A DNA stretch of 12,981 nt. Source: Thermococcus sp. (GTDB taxonomy: Archaea; Methanobacteriota_B; Thermococci; Thermococcales; Thermococcaceae). The position numbers and the translations under genes were made by a program. Location of the stretch: positions 1-12,981 of the forward strand of contig JAGHBN010000150.1 of assembly GCA_021160985.1 (NCBI GenBank), written 5' to 3'. Under the pieces are notes generated by a model that worked only from the letters and a program-made list of their open reading frames with translations, made no database searches and had not been told where the DNA came from. Shown here one piece after another: positions 1 through 7,388 of the stretch (positions within the stretch are counted from its first letter, which is position 1; the number at the start of each line of letters is the position of its first letter).

Positions 1-1713
1 AAGTATGGGATTGTTGATGACGCACAGAGCCAGGCTTATTCAGAACTCACCGAGCTCCTCGCCAAGCTGGCGACAACATCAACTGAGTATCATATCGACC
101 AGACTGGAGCAACAGGAAACATTCAGGTAAAAATCTTCGGGCCAGATCAAATCCTCGGATTCTCCGTGTTCCCGGTTAAGGTGAGGATTTTCTTCTCGGG
201 CGATCCTATCAAGCAGAACGTCATTCACCTGCAAAAGGTCACAATGTATGTAGTCAGGGCCGACACTGGAACGGCTTACTACAAGTACGAAAGAACTTTC
301 TCAAACCTCACGTTCAACAAGGGAGCCTATGACATTAACACCTTCCTGAAAGTTCCGGACGATCTCGATTACGAGGTCGCGAACGCCCTCTCAACCGGCC
401 AAATCACTCCAGATCTCATCGAGAAACTGAAATCCGCAAAAACCCCACAGTTTGAGATTTACGTGAGAATTGACGCTTACAAAGAAGACTGGAGCCTGAT
501 CAACGGCACGTGGGTTCACGTGAGGGACATACCTCTAACAGTAGAGGCACAGACGCAGAGTGTCTACCTGCACGTTACCAGTGACAGAGACGTTGTTTTA
601 TTCCAAAAGGGCCTAAATGCTTCTTGGCCTGCAGATCAGATAAACCTCGTCATTGATAAATTCGCGCCCTTCATCGCCCAACAATGGGGCGCTGTTTCTG
701 ACGTCCTCATTAGGCCCTACGCGACGCCAGTGCATGTTCAGGATTCCGCTGCCACTTGGTACTTCTTTGTTGCGCCTAACCACGACTTCCTCACGATGTT
801 CGATGAGCACCCGAAGATCTACGATGACTTTGAGGTCTTCGCGGTTAGGGTTCTTCAGAACGGGAACTTCGAAATGGCGGACAGAAGGCCGAACGTCCTC
901 GGGGACATGACAACAGGAATAAAGAAGGCTTATGGTGCTGTTAAGTACACATTCGGGCCTGACATTGTGAATTACAGGGTCTATGCCTTGGGCCTCATCT
1001 GGTTCGAGCGCGACGATGGCACAAAGATACCCGCATGGGTCCTAATTCAGCCCCACATGAGTGTTCTTGACAGGGAGAAGCTGGCCCTGGATGATACAAG
1101 GACACAGAAGATCCTTCCGATCTTTAACGATAAGAAAATCACCGAGGCAGAGCTCCAGACTCTCAAGGCCGAGCTTGATTCAGTCAAACAGGATCTGCAG
1201 AACAAGATTCAGGCTGCGGAGCAGTTGAAGAAGATGGCAGAGGCCAACGGCAACAAGGAGGCAGCTGAGTACGCTGACAGGGCGATCAAGTACTACCAGC
1301 TTGAGCTCAAAATGCTTGATCAGGCCACGCAGACAGAGGATGCGCAGCTTGCATTGAATTATCTCAACGCTGCAAAGAAGTACGAGTATGCTGCAGACTT
1401 CGAGAAACAGGCTGCGGATAAGGCTTACAAGGGTGATTCTGAGGGTGCTAAGATGCTCGACAGCCAGGCGCAGGAGTACAAGAAGGACGGTGATGACTAT
1501 GTTCCGCACATAAGCATTAGTGGCTTGGCGGACACGATTCTTGGGAATTTGAAGGATCCGAAGTACTTGGCGCTGCTGGCGATTCTGCTCATTGGCGGCT
1601 ACTACTTGCTCGGCAGGACTGGCGCGCTGATCGGGCTTGGGATTTGGCTGGCTATTGTGATTGGTATTCCCGCACTCAAGGCCCTCGTGGCCTGGTTGGG
1701 AACAAAACTCTGA
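1..1713 (+). CDS. large membrane-anchored coiled-coil protein, 5' end outside window
   Basis: The frame is open from base 1, so this is the C-terminal 570 residues of a longer protein. The first GTG that could pass for a start (166) lies inside the gene and has no ribosome site. Visible residues 1 to about 375 are a mixed alpha/beta, probably extracellular region with a few sequons (NLT, NGT, NAS). About 379-497 is an Ala/Glu/Lys/Gln-rich helical coiled coil. The end carries two hydrophobic helices (about 521-537 and 541-563) split by a short Gly-Arg turn, so the protein is anchored by its C-terminus. It is the first visible gene of an eight-gene operon and the next start is 11 nt away. I do not recognise the family. 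By size and context it could be a main structural or surface component of the membrane machine encoded downstream (inference). Confidence 0.85.
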   Translation, partial: KYGIVDDAQSQAYSELTELLAKLATTSTEYHIDQTGATGNIQVKIFGPDQILGFSVFPVKVRIFFSGDPIKQNVIHLQKVTMYVVRADTGTAYYKYERTFSNLTFNKGAYDINTFLKVPDDLDYEVANALSTGQITPDLIEKLKSAKTPQFEIYVRIDAYKEDWSLINGTWVHVRDIPLTVEAQTQSVYLHVTSDRDVVLFQKGLNASWPADQINLVIDKFAPFIAQQWGAVSDVLIRPYATPVHVQDSAATWYFFVAPNHDFLTMFDEHPKIYDDFEVFAVRVLQNGNFEMADRRPNVLGDMTTGIKKAYGAVKYTFGPDIVNYRVYALGLIWFERDDGTKIPAWVLIQPHMSVLDREKLALDDTRTQKILPIFNDKKITEAELQTLKAELDSVKQDLQNKIQAAEQLKKMAEANGNKEAAEYADRAIKYYQLELKMLDQATQTEDAQLALNYLNAAKKYEYAADFEKQAADKAYKGDSEGAKMLDSQAQEYKKDGDDYVPHISISGLADTILGNLKDPKYLALLAILLIGGYYLLGRTGALIGLGIWLAIVIGIPALKALVAWLGTKL

Positions 1714-1724
1714 GGTGGTGAAAA

Positions 1725-2216
1725 GTGGGAGAAAACCAGAACCAAAAGGGGTCGGCGAAAGCCGGCCCCGGATTTTCAAAATGGAGTTTTAGAGTATTAG
1801 TGACTGCAATAATGGCCCTTATTGCATGGTACGCGGGACAGCACAACGTGACAGCGCAGGAATTCAACGAGGCTTTCGCCAGCATCCCACTCACGGCGAT
1901 ATTGCTTGCAATCTTCTTCGACTACGGCCTCGATAGTGACAAACTCTATGACAAGATGATCAAAAAGCCAAGCAACAGAATGCTAGGCCTCATTTACGCG
2001 GTAATAGCCTCTGCAGTGTTCTTCTTCGCGTTCCTGTGGATTATTACCGGAAATATACAAGCTGCCAGTGCGGCCTCGGTCATAGCTTCTGCAGTGGTTG
2101 CCTTATTAGTCCTCATGCCGAACACTGGAACTTCAGAGTGGATTCTCTGGCTTTGGATTGCGGAGACACTTGTCACGTCTGGAAAGTTCCTCACAATCCT
2201 GCCGGGGGTGATGTGA
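1725..2216 (+). CDS. four-helix integral membrane protein, paralogue A
   Basis: 163 aa, GTG start, with GAGGTGGTG at 1712-1720 as ribosome site. A polar, Gly/Lys-rich N-terminus of about 20 residues precedes four hydrophobic segments (about 24-42, 55-68, 88-106, 112-130), then a conserved tail with MP(N)TG..E.IL.LW.A. The following gene is its paralogue: over 26 aligned residues beginning MPNTG here and MPETG there, 13 are identical, and both have the context (W/Y)I(I/M)TG(N/T)I about 25 residues earlier. Gap to the upstream gene is 11 nt and to the next gene 0 nt, so they are surely co-transcribed. No enzymatic motif is visible. A channel, assembly or holin-like role is possible but unproven. 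Confidence 0.85.
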   Translation: MGENQNQKGSAKAGPGFSKWSFRVLVTAIMALIAWYAGQHNVTAQEFNEAFASIPLTAILLAIFFDYGLDSDKLYDKMIKKPSNRMLGLIYAVIASAVFFFAFLWIITGNIQAASAASVIASAVVALLVLMPNTGTSEWILWLWIAETLVTSGKFLTILPGVM

Positions 2217-2768
2217 GTGGTGGATTGGGGCGCTCAAAAGGCAAAACTCAAGACTGCAAACTGGCTACTGAAGCTCCTTATAGCCGTGGTAGCTGGTGGC
2301 TTCGGGCTCATGTGGGCGGCAGATAAAGCAGTCACGGTAGGAGACTATGTTACAGCGGTCGCAAAAACACCAATCTGGCTCGTTGTCGCAATGGAGCTCT
2401 TTGATAAGCTTGCAGATAAGAAAGACTACACGACTTTGGGGATCTACATGAGCAGGCAACATGGAGGAAACTCCATCCTGTGGGGTATAGTTATCGGTGG
2501 AGTTGCATTCATTGGTGTCCTCTACATCATGACTGGCACCATAAGTATGAATACGGGTAGCTATTCACCAGGAGTTTTCCTAGCAGCATTGACTTATGCA
2601 CTTTACATTGTTATGCCGGAGACAGGCGACGACGAGCTCATACTCTTCCTCTGGCTCGCCGCGCAGGTTGCCACGAAGGGTCAGTACCTTAATGAGGCTG
2701 TTTTCAGCCTGCCCATCATAAGCAAGCTAATGACTGTCATCCTCAGCAGGCTCCCATTACCGCTCTGA
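2217..2768 (+). CDS. four-helix integral membrane protein, paralogue B
   Basis: 183 aa, beginning with GTG directly after the stop of paralogue A (no spacer). GGGGGTGATG at 2204-2213, inside the end of the previous gene, serves as ribosome site; a second GTG at 2220 is possible. Four hydrophobic segments are visible (about 17-35, 45-60, 84-105, 117-133), then the shared tail MPETG..E.IL.LW.A. It is about 20 residues longer than paralogue A, mostly at the C-terminus, where another amphipathic or hydrophobic stretch ends in Leu/Pro. The shared order of hydrophobic segments and motifs points to an old tandem duplication. Function unknown; paired membrane paralogues in one operon often form a hetero-oligomer (inference). 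Confidence 0.85.
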   Translation: MVDWGAQKAKLKTANWLLKLLIAVVAGGFGLMWAADKAVTVGDYVTAVAKTPIWLVVAMELFDKLADKKDYTTLGIYMSRQHGGNSILWGIVIGGVAFIGVLYIMTGTISMNTGSYSPGVFLAALTYALYIVMPETGDDELILFLWLAAQVATKGQYLNEAVFSLPIISKLMTVILSRLPLPL

Positions 2769-2779
2769 GGTGACTAAAT

Positions 2780-3118
2780 ATGCTCGGCAGGGTTGCAGCG
2801 GCCCTCATTGCCTACCTCCTCTGCATTTTCAAGTTCCAAGACAGCATGGTTACAGTGGGCCACCTCCTCGGCCTCAGCGGCTTTTGGGCGCTCTTCATAC
2901 CCTCAGCCCTCATCGGGCTGAGCGTTTACAGGATTGCAGACCTGGACCATTGGGGCCTGTGGGACGCGGCCAGCTTCCTCGTGATTGGGAGCATAGCAAT
3001 GCTCGCAATGACCGGAGACCCAAAGGCGACAACATACGAGCTCATCAAAGGCGTCGTGAGCTTTTCAGTTGCTGCAATACTCGGTGCAAGAGCCGCAATC
3101 ACAGGGGGGAGGCACTGA
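2780..3118 (+). CDS. small multi-spanning membrane protein (112 aa)
   Basis: ATG start with GAGGTGA (2767-2773) 6 nt upstream, overlapping the stop of paralogue B. The protein is almost wholly hydrophobic with about four helices (residues about 4-18, 26-48, 62-80, 87-107) and short charged loops such as YRIADLDHWGLWD. The stop shares one base with the ATG of the next gene (TGATG). A longer reading frame in another phase begins at 2770 across this gene, but its N-terminal part is Pro/Arg/His-rich noise and only its end is real. No family is recognised. It is likely a component of the same membrane complex as its neighbours. Confidence 0.8.
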   Translation: MLGRVAAALIAYLLCIFKFQDSMVTVGHLLGLSGFWALFIPSALIGLSVYRIADLDHWGLWDAASFLVIGSIAMLAMTGDPKATTYELIKGVVSFSVAAILGARAAITGGRH

Positions 3119-3351
3119 TGGACATCAACGCAATAATTGACCAGGCCTACAGCCTCGCCCAAACCCATCCATACCTCGGCCTTGCAATAATCCTCTTCCT
3201 GCTTTCATTCCTCTCAAAGAATAAGGTCCTCGACTACCTACTCTGGTTCCTCGCGGCCCTCGCGCTCCTGAAGGAGTTTTCGTTGTTTGGGACCCTGGTT
3301 GAGTTCCTCAAGGGTATCCCTGAAATGTTGAAACAGATTGGAGGTGTTTGA
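3118..3351 (+). CDS. 77-aa two-helix membrane protein
   Basis: The true start is the ATG at 3118-3120, overlapping the upstream stop by one base. GGGGGGAGG (3104-3112) lies 5 nt before it, whereas the in-frame extension back to 2770 has no protein-like character. The product has a polar amphipathic N-terminus (about 1-19), a hydrophobic helix (about 20-34), a short basic loop (SKNKVLDY), a second hydrophobic helix (about 41-55) and a short C-terminal amphipathic helix. A small two-helix hairpin encoded near a VirB4/HerA-like ATPase recalls the size and topology of conjugative pilins (VirB2/TedC type). That is a structural analogy only: no sequence similarity can be claimed and no signal peptide is evident. 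Confidence 0.8.
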   Translation: MDINAIIDQAYSLAQTHPYLGLAIILFLLSFLSKNKVLDYLLWFLAALALLKEFSLFGTLVEFLKGIPEMLKQIGGV

Positions 3352-3354
3352 GGA

Positions 3355-4155
3355 ATGAGAAAGAAGGAAAGGCAGCTCATAACCCTCGGCTTGGTGGTAC
3401 TCTTTGCGGCCATAGCCTGGTGGGCTTACAACCAGTACGGAGCCGACACGGGCGTCCTCCTGAACCTTGACAATCAGAGCAACAGCACAGAAACCTACCA
3501 GCTGGCCATCTCTGACCTCTCCGCCAGCGTTGACCAGTCAACTGGCCACGTGCTCGTGACTTTTAAGCTCGCGAATGAAGAGCACTTCAACGTCTCGAGC
3601 ATCCAGGTTCTTTACGCACTTAACGTCGCCGACCCGAACAACGCCACCTATGCCCCAATTAATGCTACCGAGGCTAACGGCACTTACAAGGCCGAGATTC
3701 CGGCCAGTTTCGGCGATACCGTCTACTACAAGGTCAAGGTCGTCTACGACACCGGCAAGGAGCTCGTGACCGACGTCCACACCATAACCGTCGTTGACAC
3801 TACTGAGCCGACCCTGAGCTCTGTCAGTATTGATTACAACAGTACCGCCGCGACCTTCTCAATTGACTTCAACGCTACCGACAACGACGCAATAGCCACC
3901 TACTACGTGTATTACGCTGACCTCGGCACTAACAGCACTATTGACAACACTACAGCCTTCACTCCAGTCAATGCGACTGTTACGCCAATTACTCTCACTA
4001 ACATCACCGAGGGCAACTATTACGCGTTCTACTTCGCCGTTGAGGACCTGAGCGGCAACACTGCGATGCTCTACAACGAGACCGCACCACTGATCATTCA
4101 GGCCAACAGTACAGCCACCTGGCCGGTTGTAGTACCCGAGCAAAGCTCTAGCTGA
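3355..4155 (+). CDS. N-terminally anchored surface protein with two Ig/Fn3-like domains
   Basis: 266 aa, ATG with GAGGTG (3341-3346) 8 nt upstream. A basic start (MRKKER) is followed by one membrane helix (about 8-25). The remainder is Thr/Ser/Asn-rich and outside the cell: two beta-rich domains (about 38-147 and 148-250), each with alternating hydrophobic strands and ending in a Y-x-V/F motif typical of Ig/fibronectin-III-like folds, joined at VVDTTEPTLSS. There are 14 Asn-X-Ser/Thr sequons, so heavy N-glycosylation is likely. The C-terminus NSTATWPVVV shares the motif WPVVV, and 13 identical bases, with the coiled-coil protein two genes downstream. Domains of this sort often act in adhesion or as spacers on pili or S-layers (family knowledge); the exact role here is unknown. 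Confidence 0.85.
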   Translation: MRKKERQLITLGLVVLFAAIAWWAYNQYGADTGVLLNLDNQSNSTETYQLAISDLSASVDQSTGHVLVTFKLANEEHFNVSSIQVLYALNVADPNNATYAPINATEANGTYKAEIPASFGDTVYYKVKVVYDTGKELVTDVHTITVVDTTEPTLSSVSIDYNSTAATFSIDFNATDNDAIATYYVYYADLGTNSTIDNTTAFTPVNATVTPITLTNITEGNYYAFYFAVEDLSGNTAMLYNETAPLIIQANSTATWPVVVPEQSSS

Positions 4156-4166
4156 GGTGGGCTGGA

Positions 4167-4652
4167 ATGATGCCCACCTACCGTTCTTCCCCATCTTTTC
4201 CAAAGGTGATTCTCCGCCTTTTTGCAGTGGTTACGCTAATTTTTTTGCTCTACTACGGCTATTCAACATTCAACGAGACTGATCCAATCAAAGAACGCCT
4301 TTACCAGCTTGGTTATCCTGAGAATGGCCACATAGTCCAAGGGAATAAAATCCTCTGGAGCGACGGCCACCTAACAATCCTCCAAGGAGAATACATCGAG
4401 AACTACCCTGTAACGGCGGAGCAGGCCTACAACATCGTTCTCCAGTACCTCGCGAGCTACAATGCAAAACTCAAGCAGTACGATTACAAACTCTACCCCA
4501 AGAAATCCAGCCTCACCGAGAAGGAAAAAGACGGTCAACTCTATTGGGTTTTCGAACTGAAGCTCAAGGCTGGCCGGGATTCCATGTTCGCGGGTTTTGC
4601 GTGGGTGAACCGGAAGACCGGCACGGTCGATATAAAGGGCATTTTGGGGTGA
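4167..4652 (+). CDS. membrane-anchored small protein with PepSY-like domain
   Basis: 161 aa. There are two adjacent ATGs (4167, 4170); GAGGTGG at 4154-4160 serves either. One N-terminal membrane helix (about 12-32) is followed by an extracytoplasmic domain. Its end looks PepSY-like: an AEQAYNIVLQYL helix (about 84-95) then strands YWVFELKLKAG and FAGFAWVNRKTGTVDIKG, matching the usual pattern helix, Y/W-x-V, then D/N-x-TG-x-V. PepSY domains occur in peptidase inhibitors and secreted regulatory proteins (family knowledge). The call rests on pattern alone. It sits 11 nt after the Ig-like protein and 5 nt before the coiled-coil protein, so it belongs to the same operon. Confidence 0.8.
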   Translation: MMPTYRSSPSFPKVILRLFAVVTLIFLLYYGYSTFNETDPIKERLYQLGYPENGHIVQGNKILWSDGHLTILQGEYIENYPVTAEQAYNIVLQYLASYNAKLKQYDYKLYPKKSSLTEKEKDGQLYWVFELKLKAGRDSMFAGFAWVNRKTGTVDIKGILG

Positions 4653-4657
4653 TTGTG

Positions 4658-5767
4658 GTGAGAAGGCTCGCTTCCATAGTATTCATATATATCTTAATAG
4701 GAAGTCTCGGGCAGGTTCTGGCGGCTGGATCCTACACCTGGCAGGGGACCCTTGAGGCTGGCCAGGTACTCTACATCTCGGACAATTACCTCAACGCTAG
4801 CATTACAGTTTTGAACAGACCCATTGCCCTCATTGAAGTCAATACAATCCCCTACTTCCTCGCCAATGGGACAGTAATCATCGGCGAGATGGAACTCACA
4901 GTCAGGCCTCTCAATGAGAGCGCAATGGAGGTAACAATTCAATCCGACAAACCTTTCTCGGCCACGTTCTGGCCGGTTGTAGTGACCAGAACCGTCATCG
5001 TGAACCAAACAAATGAGACTATGATTAGAGAGCTCCAAGCGCTGGTTAATCAGCTCAACGCAACTCTCCAGGAAAAAGAGGCCCTGATTCAAAACCTGAC
5101 CCTTGAGCTTGCGGAAAAGGAGAAAGAAGTTCAGAACTTGTCTAGTCAGATTGGGATCCTCAAGGAGCAAATAACGGCTTTAGAACAGCAGAATGCAGAG
5201 CTCAAGACCAACAACTCCCTGCTTGCTGAGAACAATACTCTACTCCTAGCGAAGGTGGAGAATCTGACCGAGGAGCTAAACACCAGCAGAGCCCTTATCC
5301 TGCAGCTTAACTCTACCCTTCACGAAAAGAACCTCATGATCGAGAACCTCACTGCACAGATTCAAGAGCTCAATGAGGAGAACGGGAAGCTTAAGCGTCA
5401 GGTTTCCGAGCTGGAAAATAGACTGAAAACTTCAAACCTCACCGCTCTCCAGGCGCGGCTCTTGAACCTTACAAAGGAGAACCGCGAGCTTAAGGCCGAG
5501 TTGGCCAACCTCACGAACAAATACAATCAGCTCAAGGCGAAGGCGGATTTTCTTGAGCAGCAGAACGAGGAATACAGGCAGATTATCCAGCAGGTGATGG
5601 AGGGGGAGAGTCAACAAGAGGAGCAGAGTTACATTGAGAAGGCGAAGAAAGAGCGCCTCATCGGCTCGGTTCTGTGGAAAAGCCTGATTGGAAGCGTCAT
5701 CGTGGTTGGGCTGATCGGGTACGGGCTTTACCGCATTAAGCGGAGGCATGAGTTTGCGGGATTGTGA
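4658..5767 (+). CDS. secreted glycosylated coiled-coil stalk with C-terminal membrane anchor
   Basis: The frame is open further upstream, but GGGGTGA (4646-4652) favours GTG 4658 (369 aa; GTG 4655 is the alternative). From 4658 the protein begins with a signal peptide (MRR, hydrophobic core, likely cleaved after VLA at about 22). A beta-rich head follows (about 24-115), then about 200 residues of heptad-rich coiled coil (about 122-325), a charged linker, one membrane helix (about 340-358) and a basic cytoplasmic tail. There are 17 Asn-X-Ser/Thr sequons, many of them NLT inside the coiled coil. The coil has an internal repeat: residues 132-148 and 216-232 match at 11 of 17 positions, exactly 84 residues (12 heptads) apart. 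It is the last gene of the first operon. A rigid, glycosylated surface stalk carrying the head domain is the likely architecture; function unknown. Confidence 0.87.
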   Translation: MRRLASIVFIYILIGSLGQVLAAGSYTWQGTLEAGQVLYISDNYLNASITVLNRPIALIEVNTIPYFLANGTVIIGEMELTVRPLNESAMEVTIQSDKPFSATFWPVVVTRTVIVNQTNETMIRELQALVNQLNATLQEKEALIQNLTLELAEKEKEVQNLSSQIGILKEQITALEQQNAELKTNNSLLAENNTLLLAKVENLTEELNTSRALILQLNSTLHEKNLMIENLTAQIQELNEENGKLKRQVSELENRLKTSNLTALQARLLNLTKENRELKAELANLTNKYNQLKAKADFLEQQNEEYRQIIQQVMEGESQQEEQSYIEKAKKERLIGSVLWKSLIGSVIVVGLIGYGLYRIKRRHEFAGL

Positions 5768-5786
5768 TACACAAAATAACCTCAAT

Positions 5787-5846
5787 CGTAAAAGACATGA
5801 CAGGGGGCTGATGGGAAAATAAAGCACGCTGAGTTTGTCTTTTACG
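5787..5846. repeat. 11-bp perfect inverted repeat in the inter-operon gap
   Basis: CGTAAAAGACA at 5787-5797 and its exact reverse complement TGTCTTTTACG at 5836-5846, 38 nt apart, in the 142-nt gap between the coiled-coil gene and the ATPase gene. It could be a long-loop hairpin in the 3' end of the upstream transcript, or paired operator half-sites upstream of the ATPase promoter. A T6 run (5858-5863) follows. Confidence 0.6.
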
Positions 5847-5857
5847 GGACACAGTAG

Positions 5858-5872
5858 TTTTTTGTTTAAATC
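5858..5872 (+). promoter_or_regulatory. possible terminator T-run and TATA-like element before the ATPase gene
   Basis: TTTTTT at 5858-5863 could stop the upstream operon, since archaeal termination uses U-runs. It is followed at once by GTTTAAATC (5864-5872), a fair TATA box about 40 nt before the ATPase ATG, which would give a leader of roughly 15-20 nt. Another AT-rich candidate, AAAATAAAG, lies at about 5816-5824. Neither is as good as the promoter at 8455. Confidence 0.35.
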
Positions 5873-5909
5873 AAAGAAAATCGGGAACAAAAAAGGAGGG
5901 ATGAGGTAG

Positions 5910-7376
5910 ATGGCAGTATCAACGCGGCGGGCTACAACCAGTACAGAGAGCACGATCCCACACTTCAACCCGGTCAGCGGGCCCTACCTCGGCAGGCTCA
6001 TGAGCACAAACAGGAAAGAGAAACTCTATCTCCCACTCAAGGTGGGTGAAGCTAATCACATCTTCATACTTGGGAAAACCGGCTACGGTAAAACCTCCTT
6101 CATGAAAGCCCTCGCCGAGGCCCTGTGGGAGTACTATCACGAGCAGGGCCGCGAAGTCCTCATCGTCATCTTCGAGCGCAAGTATGACTACTCAAAATTC
6201 CAGCGGCTCAAGGCCTTCTGGAAAAAACGCGTTGAGGAGTTCGGCTACGAAGAAGCAACGAGGATGCACCCGTTCCTGGCAAAATACTTCGAGGTCATGG
6301 AAAAGCGTCCAAGCCTCAAAAACCAGCTCGGCTTCCCCGGCGACTTCGCCATGAGCATCCCAAACTACATCCTCCTTGACGCTTACATCACAAGAAAACC
6401 GTATCCCGTCGACGTCTTCACCTGGCACGGCCTCCAACTCAAGAGCTTTCCAACCCGGAGAATCATTTTCAGGCCGACAAGAATGCCCGAAGCAATCAGA
6501 CTCGACAACGGATGGGGTAAAGTCGAGGTTGTCATCGGCAGGATCCACCTGAGGGACATCAGCTTTGAAATGCTCGCCAGAAAGTTCGACATCCCCAAAG
6601 GCACGGCTTACGGCCGCATCCTCCGCAAGTACTGGAAAGTCTACAAAATCCACGACCCCGACGAGATCCTCAAGCGCGTCAAAGTCGAAGAGCCTTCGAT
6701 GAGAGAAAGCACCTTCGAGAGCCTGAAAAGCATCCTCGACGAGATAAGAGCCGACCCACTCTACCTCAAGGGCTCCGTGCTCAAGCCGAAAGCAGAGAAA
6801 ATCACCAGGAGCGAAAACGGCATCTACGACGAGCCGAAGCCCTTCACCGACTACCTCACGACCAAAGCCATCAACATCATAGACTTCAGCGATAATAGCG
6901 ACCTTGATCTCGAGGAGCAGAGGCTGATTATGTACCTCATGTGGCAGAAAATCAAACTCATTGCAGGCCGGAAGCGCGTTGACGTGTGGATATTCTTCGA
7001 CGAGATTCAGGATCTCATAGGCACGGCAGGCGAGGCAAGCAGGCACAACCTCGCCTGGAAAACCATGGAAGAAATCTACAGAAAAGGCCGTTCCCTTAGC
7101 GTCAACGTCGTGGCTGGTACTCAGTACCTGTACAAACTCCCGATGTCATTGATAATGGGCGCGGCCCACATCGCGGTGATAGGTGCCCTCGCCAGCCCAA
7201 AGGACCTCGACATTCTGAGAGTGGCCATCATGGACGGTGAGCGGCTGAGGATCCCCGTCGAACACGACAGCTTTGAAGAGTTCCTCAAGCGCCGCAAGAA
7301 GAAGGGCCGCGGCTGGTTCTCGTTTGATAGAGAATTCACCGTCAAGTTGTATTTTCGCCCCAATCAAAGCTTTTAG
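5910..7376 (+). CDS. HerA/VirB4-type P-loop ATPase
   Basis: 488 aa, ATG with AGGAGGG (5894-5900) 9 nt upstream. A short ATG-AGG-TAG lies at 5901 between ribosome site and start. The Walker A loop GKTGYGKT is at residues 55-62 and Walker B IFFDE at about 361-365, followed by a conserved helix, the basic segment RKGR (about 391-394) and the sensor strand VNVVAGTQ with Gln about 405. This order (Walker A, long insert, hydrophobic-DE, then a Gln strand) fits the HerA/FtsK/VirB4 superfamily of DNA- or protein-pumping ATPases. The central insert (about 90-320) is rich in Arg/Lys and has helix-turn-helix-like segments (KFDIPKGTAYGRILRKYW, about 225-242). No membrane helix is visible, so it is probably a soluble motor docking on the membrane proteins of the upstream operon. 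The next gene starts 12 nt after the stop. Confidence 0.9.
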   Translation: MAVSTRRATTSTESTIPHFNPVSGPYLGRLMSTNRKEKLYLPLKVGEANHIFILGKTGYGKTSFMKALAEALWEYYHEQGREVLIVIFERKYDYSKFQRLKAFWKKRVEEFGYEEATRMHPFLAKYFEVMEKRPSLKNQLGFPGDFAMSIPNYILLDAYITRKPYPVDVFTWHGLQLKSFPTRRIIFRPTRMPEAIRLDNGWGKVEVVIGRIHLRDISFEMLARKFDIPKGTAYGRILRKYWKVYKIHDPDEILKRVKVEEPSMRESTFESLKSILDEIRADPLYLKGSVLKPKAEKITRSENGIYDEPKPFTDYLTTKAINIIDFSDNSDLDLEEQRLIMYLMWQKIKLIAGRKRVDVWIFFDEIQDLIGTAGEASRHNLAWKTMEEIYRKGRSLSVNVVAGTQYLYKLPMSLIMGAAHIAVIGALASPKDLDILRVAIMDGERLRIPVEHDSFEEFLKRRKKKGRGWFSFDREFTVKLYFRPNQSF

Positions 7377-7388
7377 GGAGGTGTTAAG

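Noticed and set aside
166..168. GTG 166 as start of the first gene
   Set aside because: The frame is open to base 1 with protein-like sequence and there is no ribosome site before 166; the gene begins outside the window.
2770..3117. N-terminal extension of the 77-aa protein back to 2770
   Set aside because: The extension overlaps the 112-aa membrane gene in another phase and is Pro/Arg/His-rich; the ATG at 3118 has a strong ribosome site.
5432..5968. 178-aa - strand frame across the inter-operon gap
   Set aside because: Antisense of the coiled-coil gene; Leu-rich content is the mirror of Glu/Lys codons, and no ribosome site is seen.
6192..7046. 284-aa frame on the - strand
   Set aside because: It is the antisense shadow of the Walker-motif ATPase; no ribosome site and no recognisable motif.
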